Shown here one piece after another: positions 43,214 through 51,334 of a DNA stretch of 64,000 bases (position 1 is its first letter; each line of letters begins with the position of its first letter). Where the stretch lies: positions 186,001 to 250,000 of the forward strand of contig JAWLAO010000001.1 of the NCBI GenBank assembly GCA_041395445.1, written 5' to 3'. This DNA comes from Gammaproteobacteria bacterium (GTDB taxonomy: Bacteria; Pseudomonadota; Gammaproteobacteria; Xanthomonadales; Marinicellaceae). The notes under the pieces are model-generated. The model did no database searches and was not told where the DNA came from. It saw only the letters and a list, made by a program, of their open reading frames with translations. The translations under genes were made by a program, and so were the position numbers.

Positions 43214-44392
43214 AGAGACCTTTGCTCGAAACACAAGAAATTTGAAAAAATGTTAAACTACCGTAGTTCACAAAATTTATTAAAATCATGTCTTGGAAAC
43301 AACTTAGCCAATCAAGCTTAGCCGACTCATTAGCTAGTCACCATAAATCCCTTGAAGAACTCGATGATATTCATGAATTACTGGACTGGAGTCGAATTGA
43401 AGCTCATCTGAGAGATATGTTTTCATCCAAACGAGGAGAGCCGGCATGGCCTCCGCTATTAATGTTTAAAATCATGTTACTGCAACAATGGTATGGACTG
43501 AGTGATGAAGGCATGGAAAAACAATTGGCACGAGATTTATTATTTCGTCGTTTTACCGGACTTGGTTTAAGTGATGGAACACCGGATCATACTGTTATCT
43601 GGCGTTTCCATAAACTGATTGGAAAATTAAAACTGGCAGAGGTTTTATTTGAAGAAATCAACCAACAACTTTGTGAACAAAACATTATGATTAGAGCCGG
43701 AGGAGTCAGTATTATTGACGCCACAATAATCGAAGCCAAAAACTCTCGTCCTAAAAATGGAAAAAGCGGTGAGAATACACAGGATAAAGATGCTGCTTAT
43801 ACCAGTAAAAAAGGTTCAGATGGCAAGCTCAAAACCACTTATGGTTTTAAACTTCATGGTAACAGTGATGAAGATGCCTTTTTACAAAAATACACCTGTA
43901 CTGCTGCCAATGAGCATGATTCTAAACAATTTAAGAAACTGCTTACAGGAGAGGAATCTCAAGCTTATGCTGATAGTGCCTATAAAAGCAAGGAACATGA
44001 TGAGTATCTTCAAAGGAACAAAATAAAAATGAAATACACGAGCGAGCTCACCGCAACAAGCCTCTGACTGAGAAACAAAGGCTGGCAAATACTTGGAGGT
44101 CTCAAGTTAGGAACCGTGTTGAAAGTGTGTTCGGCATTCTGAAGCTACATTATGGCATTGCCAAAGCCAGACATGGAGGATTAATGCAATTACATACATC
44201 AATAGGCTTTGCTGCCATGGCATATAACCTTAAAAGAGCGGTAAAAATACAAAATAGTTGTGCCTGAAATATGGCAAAACACCCTGATTAGCCCTCAAAA
44301 AGCTAGTCGGGATTAAGAAAATCGGAACAAATAGTGGTTTTTATCGAAAATCGAAAAAATCAGAAGTTTTAATAAATCAAGCAAAGGTCTCT
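43214..44392 (+). mobile_element. IS5-family insertion sequence
   Basis: The ends are inverted repeats AGAGACCTTTGCT (43214-43226) and its complement (44380-44392). The GAGACCTTTGC core is a common IS5-family terminus. The flanks allow a 3-base ATT duplication (43211-43213 and 44393-44395), or TA if the ends are trimmed by one base. The element is about 1.18 kb with one transposase gene, and about 125 non-coding bases lie at its right end. It separates lapA from selO. Confidence 0.85.
43288..44267 (+). pseudogene. IS5-family DDE transposase, interrupted by a -1 frameshift
   Basis: The first frame (43288-44067) gives MSWKQLSQSSLADSLASHH and the catalytic aspartates in SIIDATIIEAKNSRP and QAYADSAYKSKE. 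The sequence then needs a -1 shift in the A-run AAAATAAAAATG near 44027-44033. After the shift it reads NEIHERAHRNKPLTEKQRLA, then RNRVESVFGILKLHYG with the catalytic Glu, ending QNSCA at 44267. Either one A has been lost, or Lys-tRNA slippage on the A-run makes the full enzyme. Confidence 0.85.
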
Positions 44393-44395
44393 ATT

Positions 44396-44409
44396 ATTTT
44401 AAAATAGAA
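44396..44409 (+). repeat. 14-base direct repeat, copy upstream of selO
   Basis: ATTTTAAAATAGAA ends 15 bases before the selO start; an identical copy lies at 45867-45880 just after the selO stop. Confidence 0.8.
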
Positions 44410-44424
44410 CAAAATGAAATATTG

Positions 44425-45858
44425 ATGAATATCAAATTACAAAGTCATTACGCTGACTTGGGAAAAAACTTTTCCGCGTCAGCTAAACCCGAAAGAATTG
44501 AAAACCCGCAAATATTGATGTGGAATCAATCACTGGCAACAGAATTGGGGCTGGACTTAACACCAACAGAACAAGCACAGTATTTTTCCGGGAAGAAGCT
44601 GTTTGCAGGCTCAAAACCTGTGGCAATGGCTTATTCCGGGCATCAGTTTGGTCATTTTAATCCACATTTAGGCGATGGTCGTGCTCATTTGCTTGGTGAG
44701 ATTCGCAATAGTGATGGTCAAATTCAGGAATTGCATCTCAAAGGTTCCGGAGCGACACCATTTTCCCGCAATGGTGATGGTAAATGCGCTATCAAACCCG
44801 CAGTGAGAGAATTCATTATGTCCGAAGCCATGTTTGCTTTAGGAATTCCTACAACACGAACATTAGCTGTTGTTGCTACCGGAGAACCACTTTTTAGGCA
44901 AGAAGTAACAACCGGTGCTATTGTGACACGAGTGGCAACATCGCATCTTCGGGTTGGAACTTTTGAGTATTTTGCAGCCAGAGGCATGCATGAAGAATTG
45001 GAACTGCTTGTTAATCTCTCTATTTCCCGTCATTATCCCGAAATTGATATCAACAGTCCCAACAAATATCTTGAACTTTATTCACATGTTATTGATAAAA
45101 CAGTCCAATTAATCGTTCAATGGATGCATGTCGGTTTTATCCATGGTGTGATGAATACTGACAACACCCTGCTCTCAGGAGAAACCATTGATTACGGACC
45201 TTGTGCCATGCTTGGTGTTTATCATCCGTCAGCCGTTTACAGCTCAATTGATAAGAATGGTCGTTATGCTTTTGGCAATCAACCAAATATCGCACACTGG
45301 AATATGGCTCGTTTGGCAGAATGTCTCATTCCGCTAATTAATAAAGACGAAAAAAAAGCGATTGATACCATCATGCCTGTTTTGAAGTCCTATGCAGATA
45401 AATACGAAACAGCCTTCAATCTAATGATGGCAAATAAACTCGGATTTATTAAATCATCAAATGTAACGGTCAAACTCTCAAACGATTTATTGTCGTTAAT
45501 GCAGCAAAATAAACTGGACTATACACAAACATTTCACTCTCTCAACTCACTCAACGAGCAAATGATTCCTGATGTTCTCAAGCATTGGCTTGATGATTGG
45601 AAAAGTGAACTGAAAGAAACCAGCCAATCTCATGAGGAAACCACGAAAATCTTGCAAAGAAATAATCCTTTGGTTATCCCACGAAATCATCATGTTGAAG
45701 CGGTGTTAAAAGATGTCGATGAGAATCAAAGCACCGAAAAAGCGAATGAATTTTTATCAGTTCTCAGATCACCGTATGAAATAACCACAAAAACCCATAA
45801 ATATCAGGATGCTGCTCCTGAATACGATTTTTCCTATCAAACCTTTTGCGGGACTTGA
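44425..45858 (+). CDS. selO: Protein adenylyltransferase SelO (YdiU)
   Basis: SelO is a pseudokinase-fold enzyme that transfers AMP to Ser/Thr/Tyr of proteins and is linked to oxidative stress. Its 477 residues (start ATG 44425, after an in-frame TTG) match the family. They include MAYSGHQFGHFNPHLGDGRA, HLKGSGATPFSRNGDG, FIHGVMNTDNTLLSGETIDYGPCA and NQPNIAHWNMARLAECL. It ends YQTFCGT, with the Cys at the position of selenocysteine in animal SelO. It lies just right of the IS5 element. Confidence 0.95.
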   Translation: MNIKLQSHYADLGKNFSASAKPERIENPQILMWNQSLATELGLDLTPTEQAQYFSGKKLFAGSKPVAMAYSGHQFGHFNPHLGDGRAHLLGEIRNSDGQIQELHLKGSGATPFSRNGDGKCAIKPAVREFIMSEAMFALGIPTTRTLAVVATGEPLFRQEVTTGAIVTRVATSHLRVGTFEYFAARGMHEELELLVNLSISRHYPEIDINSPNKYLELYSHVIDKTVQLIVQWMHVGFIHGVMNTDNTLLSGETIDYGPCAMLGVYHPSAVYSSIDKNGRYAFGNQPNIAHWNMARLAECLIPLINKDEKKAIDTIMPVLKSYADKYETAFNLMMANKLGFIKSSNVTVKLSNDLLSLMQQNKLDYTQTFHSLNSLNEQMIPDVLKHWLDDWKSELKETSQSHEETTKILQRNNPLVIPRNHHVEAVLKDVDENQSTEKANEFLSVLRSPYEITTKTHKYQDAAPEYDFSYQTFCGT

Positions 45859-45866
45859 GGAGTATC

Positions 45867-45880
45867 ATTTTAAAATAGAA
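45867..45880 (+). repeat. 14-base direct repeat, copy downstream of selO
   Basis: ATTTTAAAATAGAA begins eight bases after the selO stop and matches the copy at 44396-44409 exactly and in the same orientation. Confidence 0.8.
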
Positions 45881-45915
45881 ATATAACTCTTTTTTCTTTC
45901 ACCCTCTTCAATCCT

Positions 45916-46713
45916 TCAACAATAAACATTATACGAATCGTTTTTTACAAAACCATATAAATGCAGGTTGTTAACTTTTGCCAGTTCAATACTTAATGAC
46001 GATGGTGCTCCGATAGCGACGAGGTGTGAAACTCCTGACATTAAGGATTTGTGAATCATTTCGTAGCTCACACGACCGCTAAGTAGAATGATATTCTTGC
46101 TCAGTGGCAACAAGCCTTTTACAAGTGATTCGCCAATGAGTTTGTCCAAAGCATTATGTCTGCCGATATCTTCTTTTACACTCAATAAATTAGCTTTTTC
46201 ATCATACAACGCACAAGCATGAACTCCTCCGGTTTGTTGAAATGCCCCTTGCTGTTGTTTCATTTGTTGAGAGAGTGTGAAAATTTGGTTTGATGACAAT
46301 AAAGGTTGTTTAATGATTTTAGGATAATTTTTAGTGATGATTGCATCAATTTCTGTCTTGCCACAAATTCCACAACTGCTATGCGATACACTTTGCCTTT
46401 TTGAAAGATTCTTATCAATTTCTACATCTTTCGAACACCTCACTTCTGCTACCACACCAAAATCGACGTCAAAAACTTCAATGTTTTCTATTTGATTGAT
46501 ATTGTCGATAATTCCTTCGGAATACAAATAACCGTAAATCAAATCTTCAATATCGGCCGGACTGCACATGGTTATGACTAGGGTTGTAAATTGATCAGCG
46601 TAACCCAAGCGGATTTCCAAAGGCAATTCAACTGCAACTAAATCATCAACAGTTTCAATTTCATTGTTTTTGAATCTGGATATTTTTGAGTGTTGGATTT
46701 TATTGTGAGGCAA
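45916..46713 (-). CDS. fdhD: Formate dehydrogenase accessory sulfurtransferase FdhD
   Basis: FdhD carries sulfur from IscS to the molybdenum cofactor of formate dehydrogenases. The 265-residue protein has SSCGICGKTE (the sulfur-carrying CxxC loop), QQTGGVHACALYD, VKEDIGRHNALDKLIG, and LSGRVSYEMIHKSLMSGV, all family hallmarks. It is divergent from the diaphorase-type formate dehydrogenase subunit, which supports a molybdenum formate dehydrogenase as its client. Confidence 0.94.
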   Translation of the reverse strand: MPHNKIQHSKISRFKNNEIETVDDLVAVELPLEIRLGYADQFTTLVITMCSPADIEDLIYGYLYSEGIIDNINQIENIEVFDVDFGVVAEVRCSKDVEIDKNLSKRQSVSHSSCGICGKTEIDAIITKNYPKIIKQPLLSSNQIFTLSQQMKQQQGAFQQTGGVHACALYDEKANLLSVKEDIGRHNALDKLIGESLVKGLLPLSKNIILLSGRVSYEMIHKSLMSGVSHLVAIGAPSSLSIELAKVNNLHLYGFVKNDSYNVYC

Positions 46714-46762
46714 CGGACGTTCCTGTATAATTGTAATTTGATAATAAAATCAGCATCTTCAA

Positions 46763-48367
46763 ATGTCAAAAAATTTATCCGAATTATCTGCCAGAAAAGG
46801 TCTTGAGAAGAATCTATTTGAGGAAATATCGAAATCTGATTCTGATATAAATCATATTGCCGAAGACTTTTTGATAGGCAAATCTTCAGTTAAGGGAGCT
46901 GTTAGTTTCTATGATTTTCTGCGAGATGAAAACAAGGATAAAAAAGTCTATATCTGCAATGGTTCTGCATGTCTATGTGCAGGAACACAAGAAAAGTTAA
47001 AAAATCAATTGCTGGAAACTTTTGAAGACAACGAAATCGGACATATGACTTGTTTGGGCCGTTGTCATGAAAACAATGCTTTTCATTATCAGGGAACAAA
47101 TTATTCCGGATTAAATCAAAAGCAAATTAAAGATTTGCTTTCCGGTAATAAAAAACCGAAAGCTGATGATTACAATGTAGGAAATTTAGGAGAGGTTGTT
47201 CTAACCTCTTCGCCCATCAGTATAGAGGGTTTTGTCAATGCTTTTAACAAAGCCCAAAAATTAGGCAAAGAACAACTTCTGCATCAAATTTCAGTCTCAC
47301 AACTTCGAGGACGTGGTGGTGCCGGTTTTCCGATTGCAATTAAACTGAAATCGGCAAAAGATGTTGAGTCTGACAAAAAATTCATTATTTGCAATGCTGA
47401 CGAAGGTGATCCCGGTGCGTATTCCGACCGTTATCTTTTGGAGAAACAACCCTATTCTGTTCTTTTCGGTATCATGTTGTCGGCTTATATTGTTGGTGCA
47501 GAATATGGAATATTGTACATTCGGGCTGAATATCCCGAAGCGATAAAAATCGTTCAAAAGGCAATTGATGAAATTCATGCACTCAATCTATTAGAGAACT
47601 TCAGATTTAAAGTCATTAGTGCTCAAGGTGCTTATATTTGCGGGGAAGAAACCGCTCTTATCAACTCGATTGAAGGTCAAAGACCGGATGTCCGTACTCG
47701 TCCGCCCTTTCCTGCTCAACAAGGCTTGTTTAACAAACCGACTGCTGTTAACAATGTCGAAACACTTGCCAGTTTGTATTCAATCATCACCAAAGGTGGT
47801 GAGTTCTACAGAAATTTGGGAACTGATAAATCTAAAGGAACCAAACTGGTTTCACTGGATTCTTTCTTCAACTCACCGGGTATTTACGAAGTTGAAATGG
47901 GAACTCCGCTTAAAGAAGTCATCGAAAAATGCGGTGGTGGTTTTAAGCAACCTGTCAAAGCCTTACATATCGGCGGACCACTTGGCGGAATTGTTCCGAT
48001 TGAAAAGGTGAAAGATTTAACTTTGGATTTTGAGTCTTTTGCTTCACAAGGATTTTTGCTCGGTCATGCTTCTGTTGTTTCTATTCCTGAGTCTTTTCCT
48101 ATAATTGAATACTTGCATCACCTGTTTGAATTCGCTGCTTATGAAAGTTGCGGCAAATGCTTTCCCTGCCGTTTAGGCACAAAACGTGGTGAAGAATTAT
48201 TTACAAAAGCAATTCAAAACAAAGAAAAAATCTCGAAAGAATTACTGGATGATTTATTAGACACCTTACAGCAGGGCTCGCTGTGTGCGCATGGAGGTGG
48301 AATTCCATTACCAATCAGAAATGCTCTACAATACTTTGAAAGTGAATTGTCAGAATATCTAGAATAG
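46763..48367 (+). CDS. NAD-dependent formate dehydrogenase beta subunit (NuoE-NuoF fusion)
   Basis: The 534-residue protein joins a NuoE-like [2Fe-2S] thioredoxin-fold domain (Cys65, Cys70/72, Cys97, Cys101 in VYICNGSACLCAG and MTCLGRCHENN) to a NuoF-like diaphorase. The latter has RGRGGAGFP for NADH, NADEGDPGAYSDR for FMN, CGEETALINSIEG, and [4Fe-4S] cysteines in ESCGKCFPCR with a distal LCAHGGG. It would pass electrons from a formate-oxidising molybdenum subunit to NAD+. The catalytic alpha subunit is not in the window. The adjacent, divergent fdhD supports this over a complex I assignment. Confidence 0.85.
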   Translation: MSKNLSELSARKGLEKNLFEEISKSDSDINHIAEDFLIGKSSVKGAVSFYDFLRDENKDKKVYICNGSACLCAGTQEKLKNQLLETFEDNEIGHMTCLGRCHENNAFHYQGTNYSGLNQKQIKDLLSGNKKPKADDYNVGNLGEVVLTSSPISIEGFVNAFNKAQKLGKEQLLHQISVSQLRGRGGAGFPIAIKLKSAKDVESDKKFIICNADEGDPGAYSDRYLLEKQPYSVLFGIMLSAYIVGAEYGILYIRAEYPEAIKIVQKAIDEIHALNLLENFRFKVISAQGAYICGEETALINSIEGQRPDVRTRPPFPAQQGLFNKPTAVNNVETLASLYSIITKGGEFYRNLGTDKSKGTKLVSLDSFFNSPGIYEVEMGTPLKEVIEKCGGGFKQPVKALHIGGPLGGIVPIEKVKDLTLDFESFASQGFLLGHASVVSIPESFPIIEYLHHLFEFAAYESCGKCFPCRLGTKRGEELFTKAIQNKEKISKELLDDLLDTLQQGSLCAHGGGIPLPIRNALQYFESELSEYLE

Positions 48368-48368
48368 T

Positions 48369-49007
48369 TTACGAGCGTGTTAGTTTTGGTAGCAATGATT
48401 CGATTTGTTGCATCACATCCAGTCGGTCTATCAAGTCACAAACATAGTCGAGTTTATCCGATTCCAGCACTAATAATTTGCTGAGTTTATAATCACCAAT
48501 CCAGTTTTCATAAAGATTGTGTAATCGCTTGAGATAACTCAAAGGAATATCTTGTTCCATCTTACGACCACGAATTTTTATCCTTTTGCGAATGGTTGGA
48601 ATCGAACATTTGAGATAAATCATCAAATCAGGCGGTTTAATTGATGCCATGATGCTTTCATAAAAATCCCTGTAAGTTTTCCAATCCCTTTGACTGATTT
48701 TCCGCATTTGAAAAAGTGCCGTTGCAAAAATTTCAACATCTTCAAAAATAGTTCGATCTTGAACCACCACACCTGAAGTCGAATCAACATGTTGATGAAT
48801 TCGAAATTTATTACTGAGAAAATATAGCTGTGAATGAAAAGCCCAACGCTTCATGTCTTTATAAAAATCCTCAAGATAAGGGTTTTCATCATTGGGTTCA
48901 TAAAACGGCGTGATATCGTAAGTGGACTTCAAAAATTCAACTAAGGATGTTTTGCCTGCACCGATATTTCCGGCAATAGCAATGGTTTTTTTATTGTAGT
49001 TTGTCAT
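48369..49007 (-). CDS. Deoxynucleoside kinase
   Basis: The 212-residue protein belongs to the dNK/dGK/dCK family that phosphorylates salvaged deoxynucleosides. It shows the P-loop IAGNIGAGKTSLVEFL (residues 11-26), VVVQDRTIFED with the DR(S/T) motif, and a LID-like RGRKMEQDIPLSYLKRL segment. Specificity cannot be read from the sequence. It is convergent with the formate dehydrogenase gene (one base between stops) and three bases after mtfA. Confidence 0.87.
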   Translation of the reverse strand: MTNYNKKTIAIAGNIGAGKTSLVEFLKSTYDITPFYEPNDENPYLEDFYKDMKRWAFHSQLYFLSNKFRIHQHVDSTSGVVVQDRTIFEDVEIFATALFQMRKISQRDWKTYRDFYESIMASIKPPDLMIYLKCSIPTIRKRIKIRGRKMEQDIPLSYLKRLHNLYENWIGDYKLSKLLVLESDKLDYVCDLIDRLDVMQQIESLLPKLTRS

Positions 49008-49010
49008 TTT

Positions 49011-49817
49011 TCAAGTCCATTCGACCGGGTTGATTTGGTAATATTTCCTCAATTCTTCATACAACTCAGGATGTTTCTTTAGCATTTGTCGGGGTTGCTC
49101 GACAAAGTGTTCAGTTATAACTGCAAAGAACTCAGCCGGATTGGTCGCTCCATATTCATCCAGTAATGTTTGTTCTCGCTTTTGAATTTTAAATTTCAGA
49201 GTCTTGAATTCTTTACCTAAGACTGAACTCCATTGCTTGATGTTGTTATGTTGTAATATTGGCAAGCCGTCACTTGGACCATTTACCTGATCCAATTGAT
49301 GGGCAAATTCATGCATAACCACATTTTCTCCATCGGTGTTATTTTTTCCTCCCTGCGAGGAATGTTGCCAGGAAAGCACAATCGGACCTCGGTGCCAGGA
49401 TTCACCAAATCTTCCACGATGAAGCTCGCCATCATGATTTTTGTGGGTAAAAACGGTCGGATAAACCAGAATATTTGTTAAATGCGGATAATAATTAGTT
49501 TTTCGATTCAGCAATAATAAACAAGCCTGTGCAGCAATAGTGATACGAATCGTGTCATTGATTTCGATTCCCTGATAGCCAACAAAGTTCTTTTCATCCA
49601 AAAAAATATTGATATGACCGTGTAACTGTTTTTTTAAGTCATCCGGAAGGTGTTGATATAATTTGAAATGATTGGTTAAAATCTGCTTCCATTCTTGTGG
49701 AAAATCATTTCTATAAAGTTTTCTTCGCTTGCTTTCCTTAAGCCATTTTCTGAAAAAATAAACAGCTAAGGGAATCCCAATAACTATCAGCCAATAATAA
49801 ATTGCAGTCGAGTCCAT
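49011..49817 (-). CDS. mtfA: Zinc-dependent peptidase MtfA
   Basis: MtfA is a zinc metallopeptidase that binds the repressor Mlc in E. coli and affects glucose PTS regulation. The 268-residue protein has an N-terminal membrane segment (about 7-22), absent from the E. coli protein, and the family core TDGENVVMHEFAHQLDQVNG with the HExxH zinc motif. A later EYGATNPAEFFAVITEHFVEQP carries a third ligand. It sits between the metalloprotease and the nucleoside kinase on the same strand. Confidence 0.9.
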   Translation of the reverse strand: MDSTAIYYWLIVIGIPLAVYFFRKWLKESKRRKLYRNDFPQEWKQILTNHFKLYQHLPDDLKKQLHGHINIFLDEKNFVGYQGIEINDTIRITIAAQACLLLLNRKTNYYPHLTNILVYPTVFTHKNHDGELHRGRFGESWHRGPIVLSWQHSSQGGKNNTDGENVVMHEFAHQLDQVNGPSDGLPILQHNNIKQWSSVLGKEFKTLKFKIQKREQTLLDEYGATNPAEFFAVITEHFVEQPRQMLKKHPELYEELRKYYQINPVEWT

Positions 49818-49834
49818 TTGTTTTCAGAGTTTAA

Positions 49835-51250
49835 CTATGGGCCGCCGTCAAAACCATTTTCAAAAATAATTTCACTACCCAAACTTTGAATGCACGAAGG
49901 GAAATTACTGGCGATTCGACCACTAATCAAACCAATAACTGTTGGGTGAAAAATCTCATTACTGGTTCCACAACCGGCACCATTTGGGGCACCAAAATGG
50001 CAATAGCTCATTATAGTTCCACGGTTATTTCCTGAAAAAGTCGGACAACTAACTGCACCTGCATAACAACCTCCTTCGCCGTTGTAACACTGATCAACTT
50101 CAGGCGTGTAACAATGTGTATGTGGTGATCCAAAATTATGTCCTAATTCATGAGCGACAAACTGAGAAACAAAGCCGACTGAAGCACTGGTTCCTATACG
50201 ATTCATGCTATAACTCCCAAAGGTCTCTGTGCCACCATTCTGCAACGCTCCTTTATTACAATATTGATTCAACCATGCAACTCCTGAGAAAGATAAACTA
50301 CCAATATTCTGGCTACTCAGCATCAATGCGAACTCTCTGTCAATATTAGGATAATTAACACGCCAATATTCACCAAAATCATTCAAATAGTTAAAAATAC
50401 TGGATTCAGTTGGATATGGGTCTGTCGTCGTTCTCAAAAAAGTTGTACCAATCAATAATCGGGTCGCAAAATCTCTTTCATAAAAGACATTCATGTTCAC
50501 AAATAGCTGAATAATAAAGTTCATAGCTGTGGTTGTATTATTGCCTTTTCCTGCCATCCATTCATTATCAGTATCCACAGCAACGACCGCCTCATAATTA
50601 ACTGTCCCTTTGGTAAAGCTAATTGCCTTTGATTTTAATGCTGTATTTAAATCTTCAAGAGGATTTCCGGGTTGTTGTTCCATTTTCATATCACATTGTT
50701 TCACAACATTGGTATCTTGATTTGGTTCTAAAGGCAATTTGAATGTCATTCCTGTGTGAATGTTACCTTCTATTTCAACACTCACGCCACCATTGTTGTA
50801 AAATCCGCCAAGTTCTCCGGTTGATTGATTCACCAACAAACCAACTCCATCTTCAACTGATGAAAATGCCATAACTTCAGGTTTTTCTAATTCTTTTTGA
50901 CCTTTACTATTTAACAGATAAATTTTACTATTCGGAGCAAAAACATTATATCTATTTAATTTCAAAGGCTTAGAAACTTTTTCTTGAGTTTCAGAATTAT
51001 TAATAACTTCAAATGGAAAGTTTGAGACTTCCAAAGATTGATTTGATTTCAGGTTCAATAAAGCATTCACTTCACTTTTGCCAATTCTCCAAACAGAAGA
51101 ACTTAGCTTCACCGTTGATGGTTGTGAAGCCGTTGTGTTTGCATAAAAAGTACTCTGCACATTTTTATCGTTTTTTTCTGGAAGTTGGGCAAAGGCATCT
51201 GTACTAGAAAAGATGATGGAAAAAATTAAAATTCTGAAGACAACATTCAT
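49835..51250 (-). CDS. Secreted reprolysin-like zinc metalloprotease (M12B) with C-terminal IFENGFD tail
   Basis: The 471-residue precursor has a signal peptide (to about residue 21, AFA), a roughly 180-residue pro-region, and an adamalysin-type catalytic domain. The zinc site is HELGHNFGSPH (His367, His371, His377, catalytic Glu368), and the Met-turn is GTIMSYCH. Many cysteines suggest disulfides outside the cell. The last residues EIIFENGFDGGP resemble a short C-terminal tail that I recall on secreted proteins of Lysobacter/Marinicella-type bacteria (xxIFxxGFE/D), probably a sorting or processing signal. It lies 17 bases before mtfA. Confidence 0.87.
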   Translation of the reverse strand: MNVVFRILIFSIIFSSTDAFAQLPEKNDKNVQSTFYANTTASQPSTVKLSSSVWRIGKSEVNALLNLKSNQSLEVSNFPFEVINNSETQEKVSKPLKLNRYNVFAPNSKIYLLNSKGQKELEKPEVMAFSSVEDGVGLLVNQSTGELGGFYNNGGVSVEIEGNIHTGMTFKLPLEPNQDTNVVKQCDMKMEQQPGNPLEDLNTALKSKAISFTKGTVNYEAVVAVDTDNEWMAGKGNNTTTAMNFIIQLFVNMNVFYERDFATRLLIGTTFLRTTTDPYPTESSIFNYLNDFGEYWRVNYPNIDREFALMLSSQNIGSLSFSGVAWLNQYCNKGALQNGGTETFGSYSMNRIGTSASVGFVSQFVAHELGHNFGSPHTHCYTPEVDQCYNGEGGCYAGAVSCPTFSGNNRGTIMSYCHFGAPNGAGCGTSNEIFHPTVIGLISGRIASNFPSCIQSLGSEIIFENGFDGGP

Positions 51251-51334
51251 AATTATTCCTCCGGTGATAGAATAAACTGGAACTCTCCCATTCTAGCACA
51301 ACGAAAAGATTTAAGTAAGTTTCAAAAATCGGTG

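Noticed and set aside
47619..48011. 130-residue frame inside the formate dehydrogenase beta gene
   Set aside because: It overlaps the conserved NuoF-like core in another frame; no independent support.
46763..48367. Complex I NuoE/NuoF assignment
   Set aside because: The genes for other complex I subunits are absent and the adjacent fdhD favours a formate dehydrogenase diaphorase.
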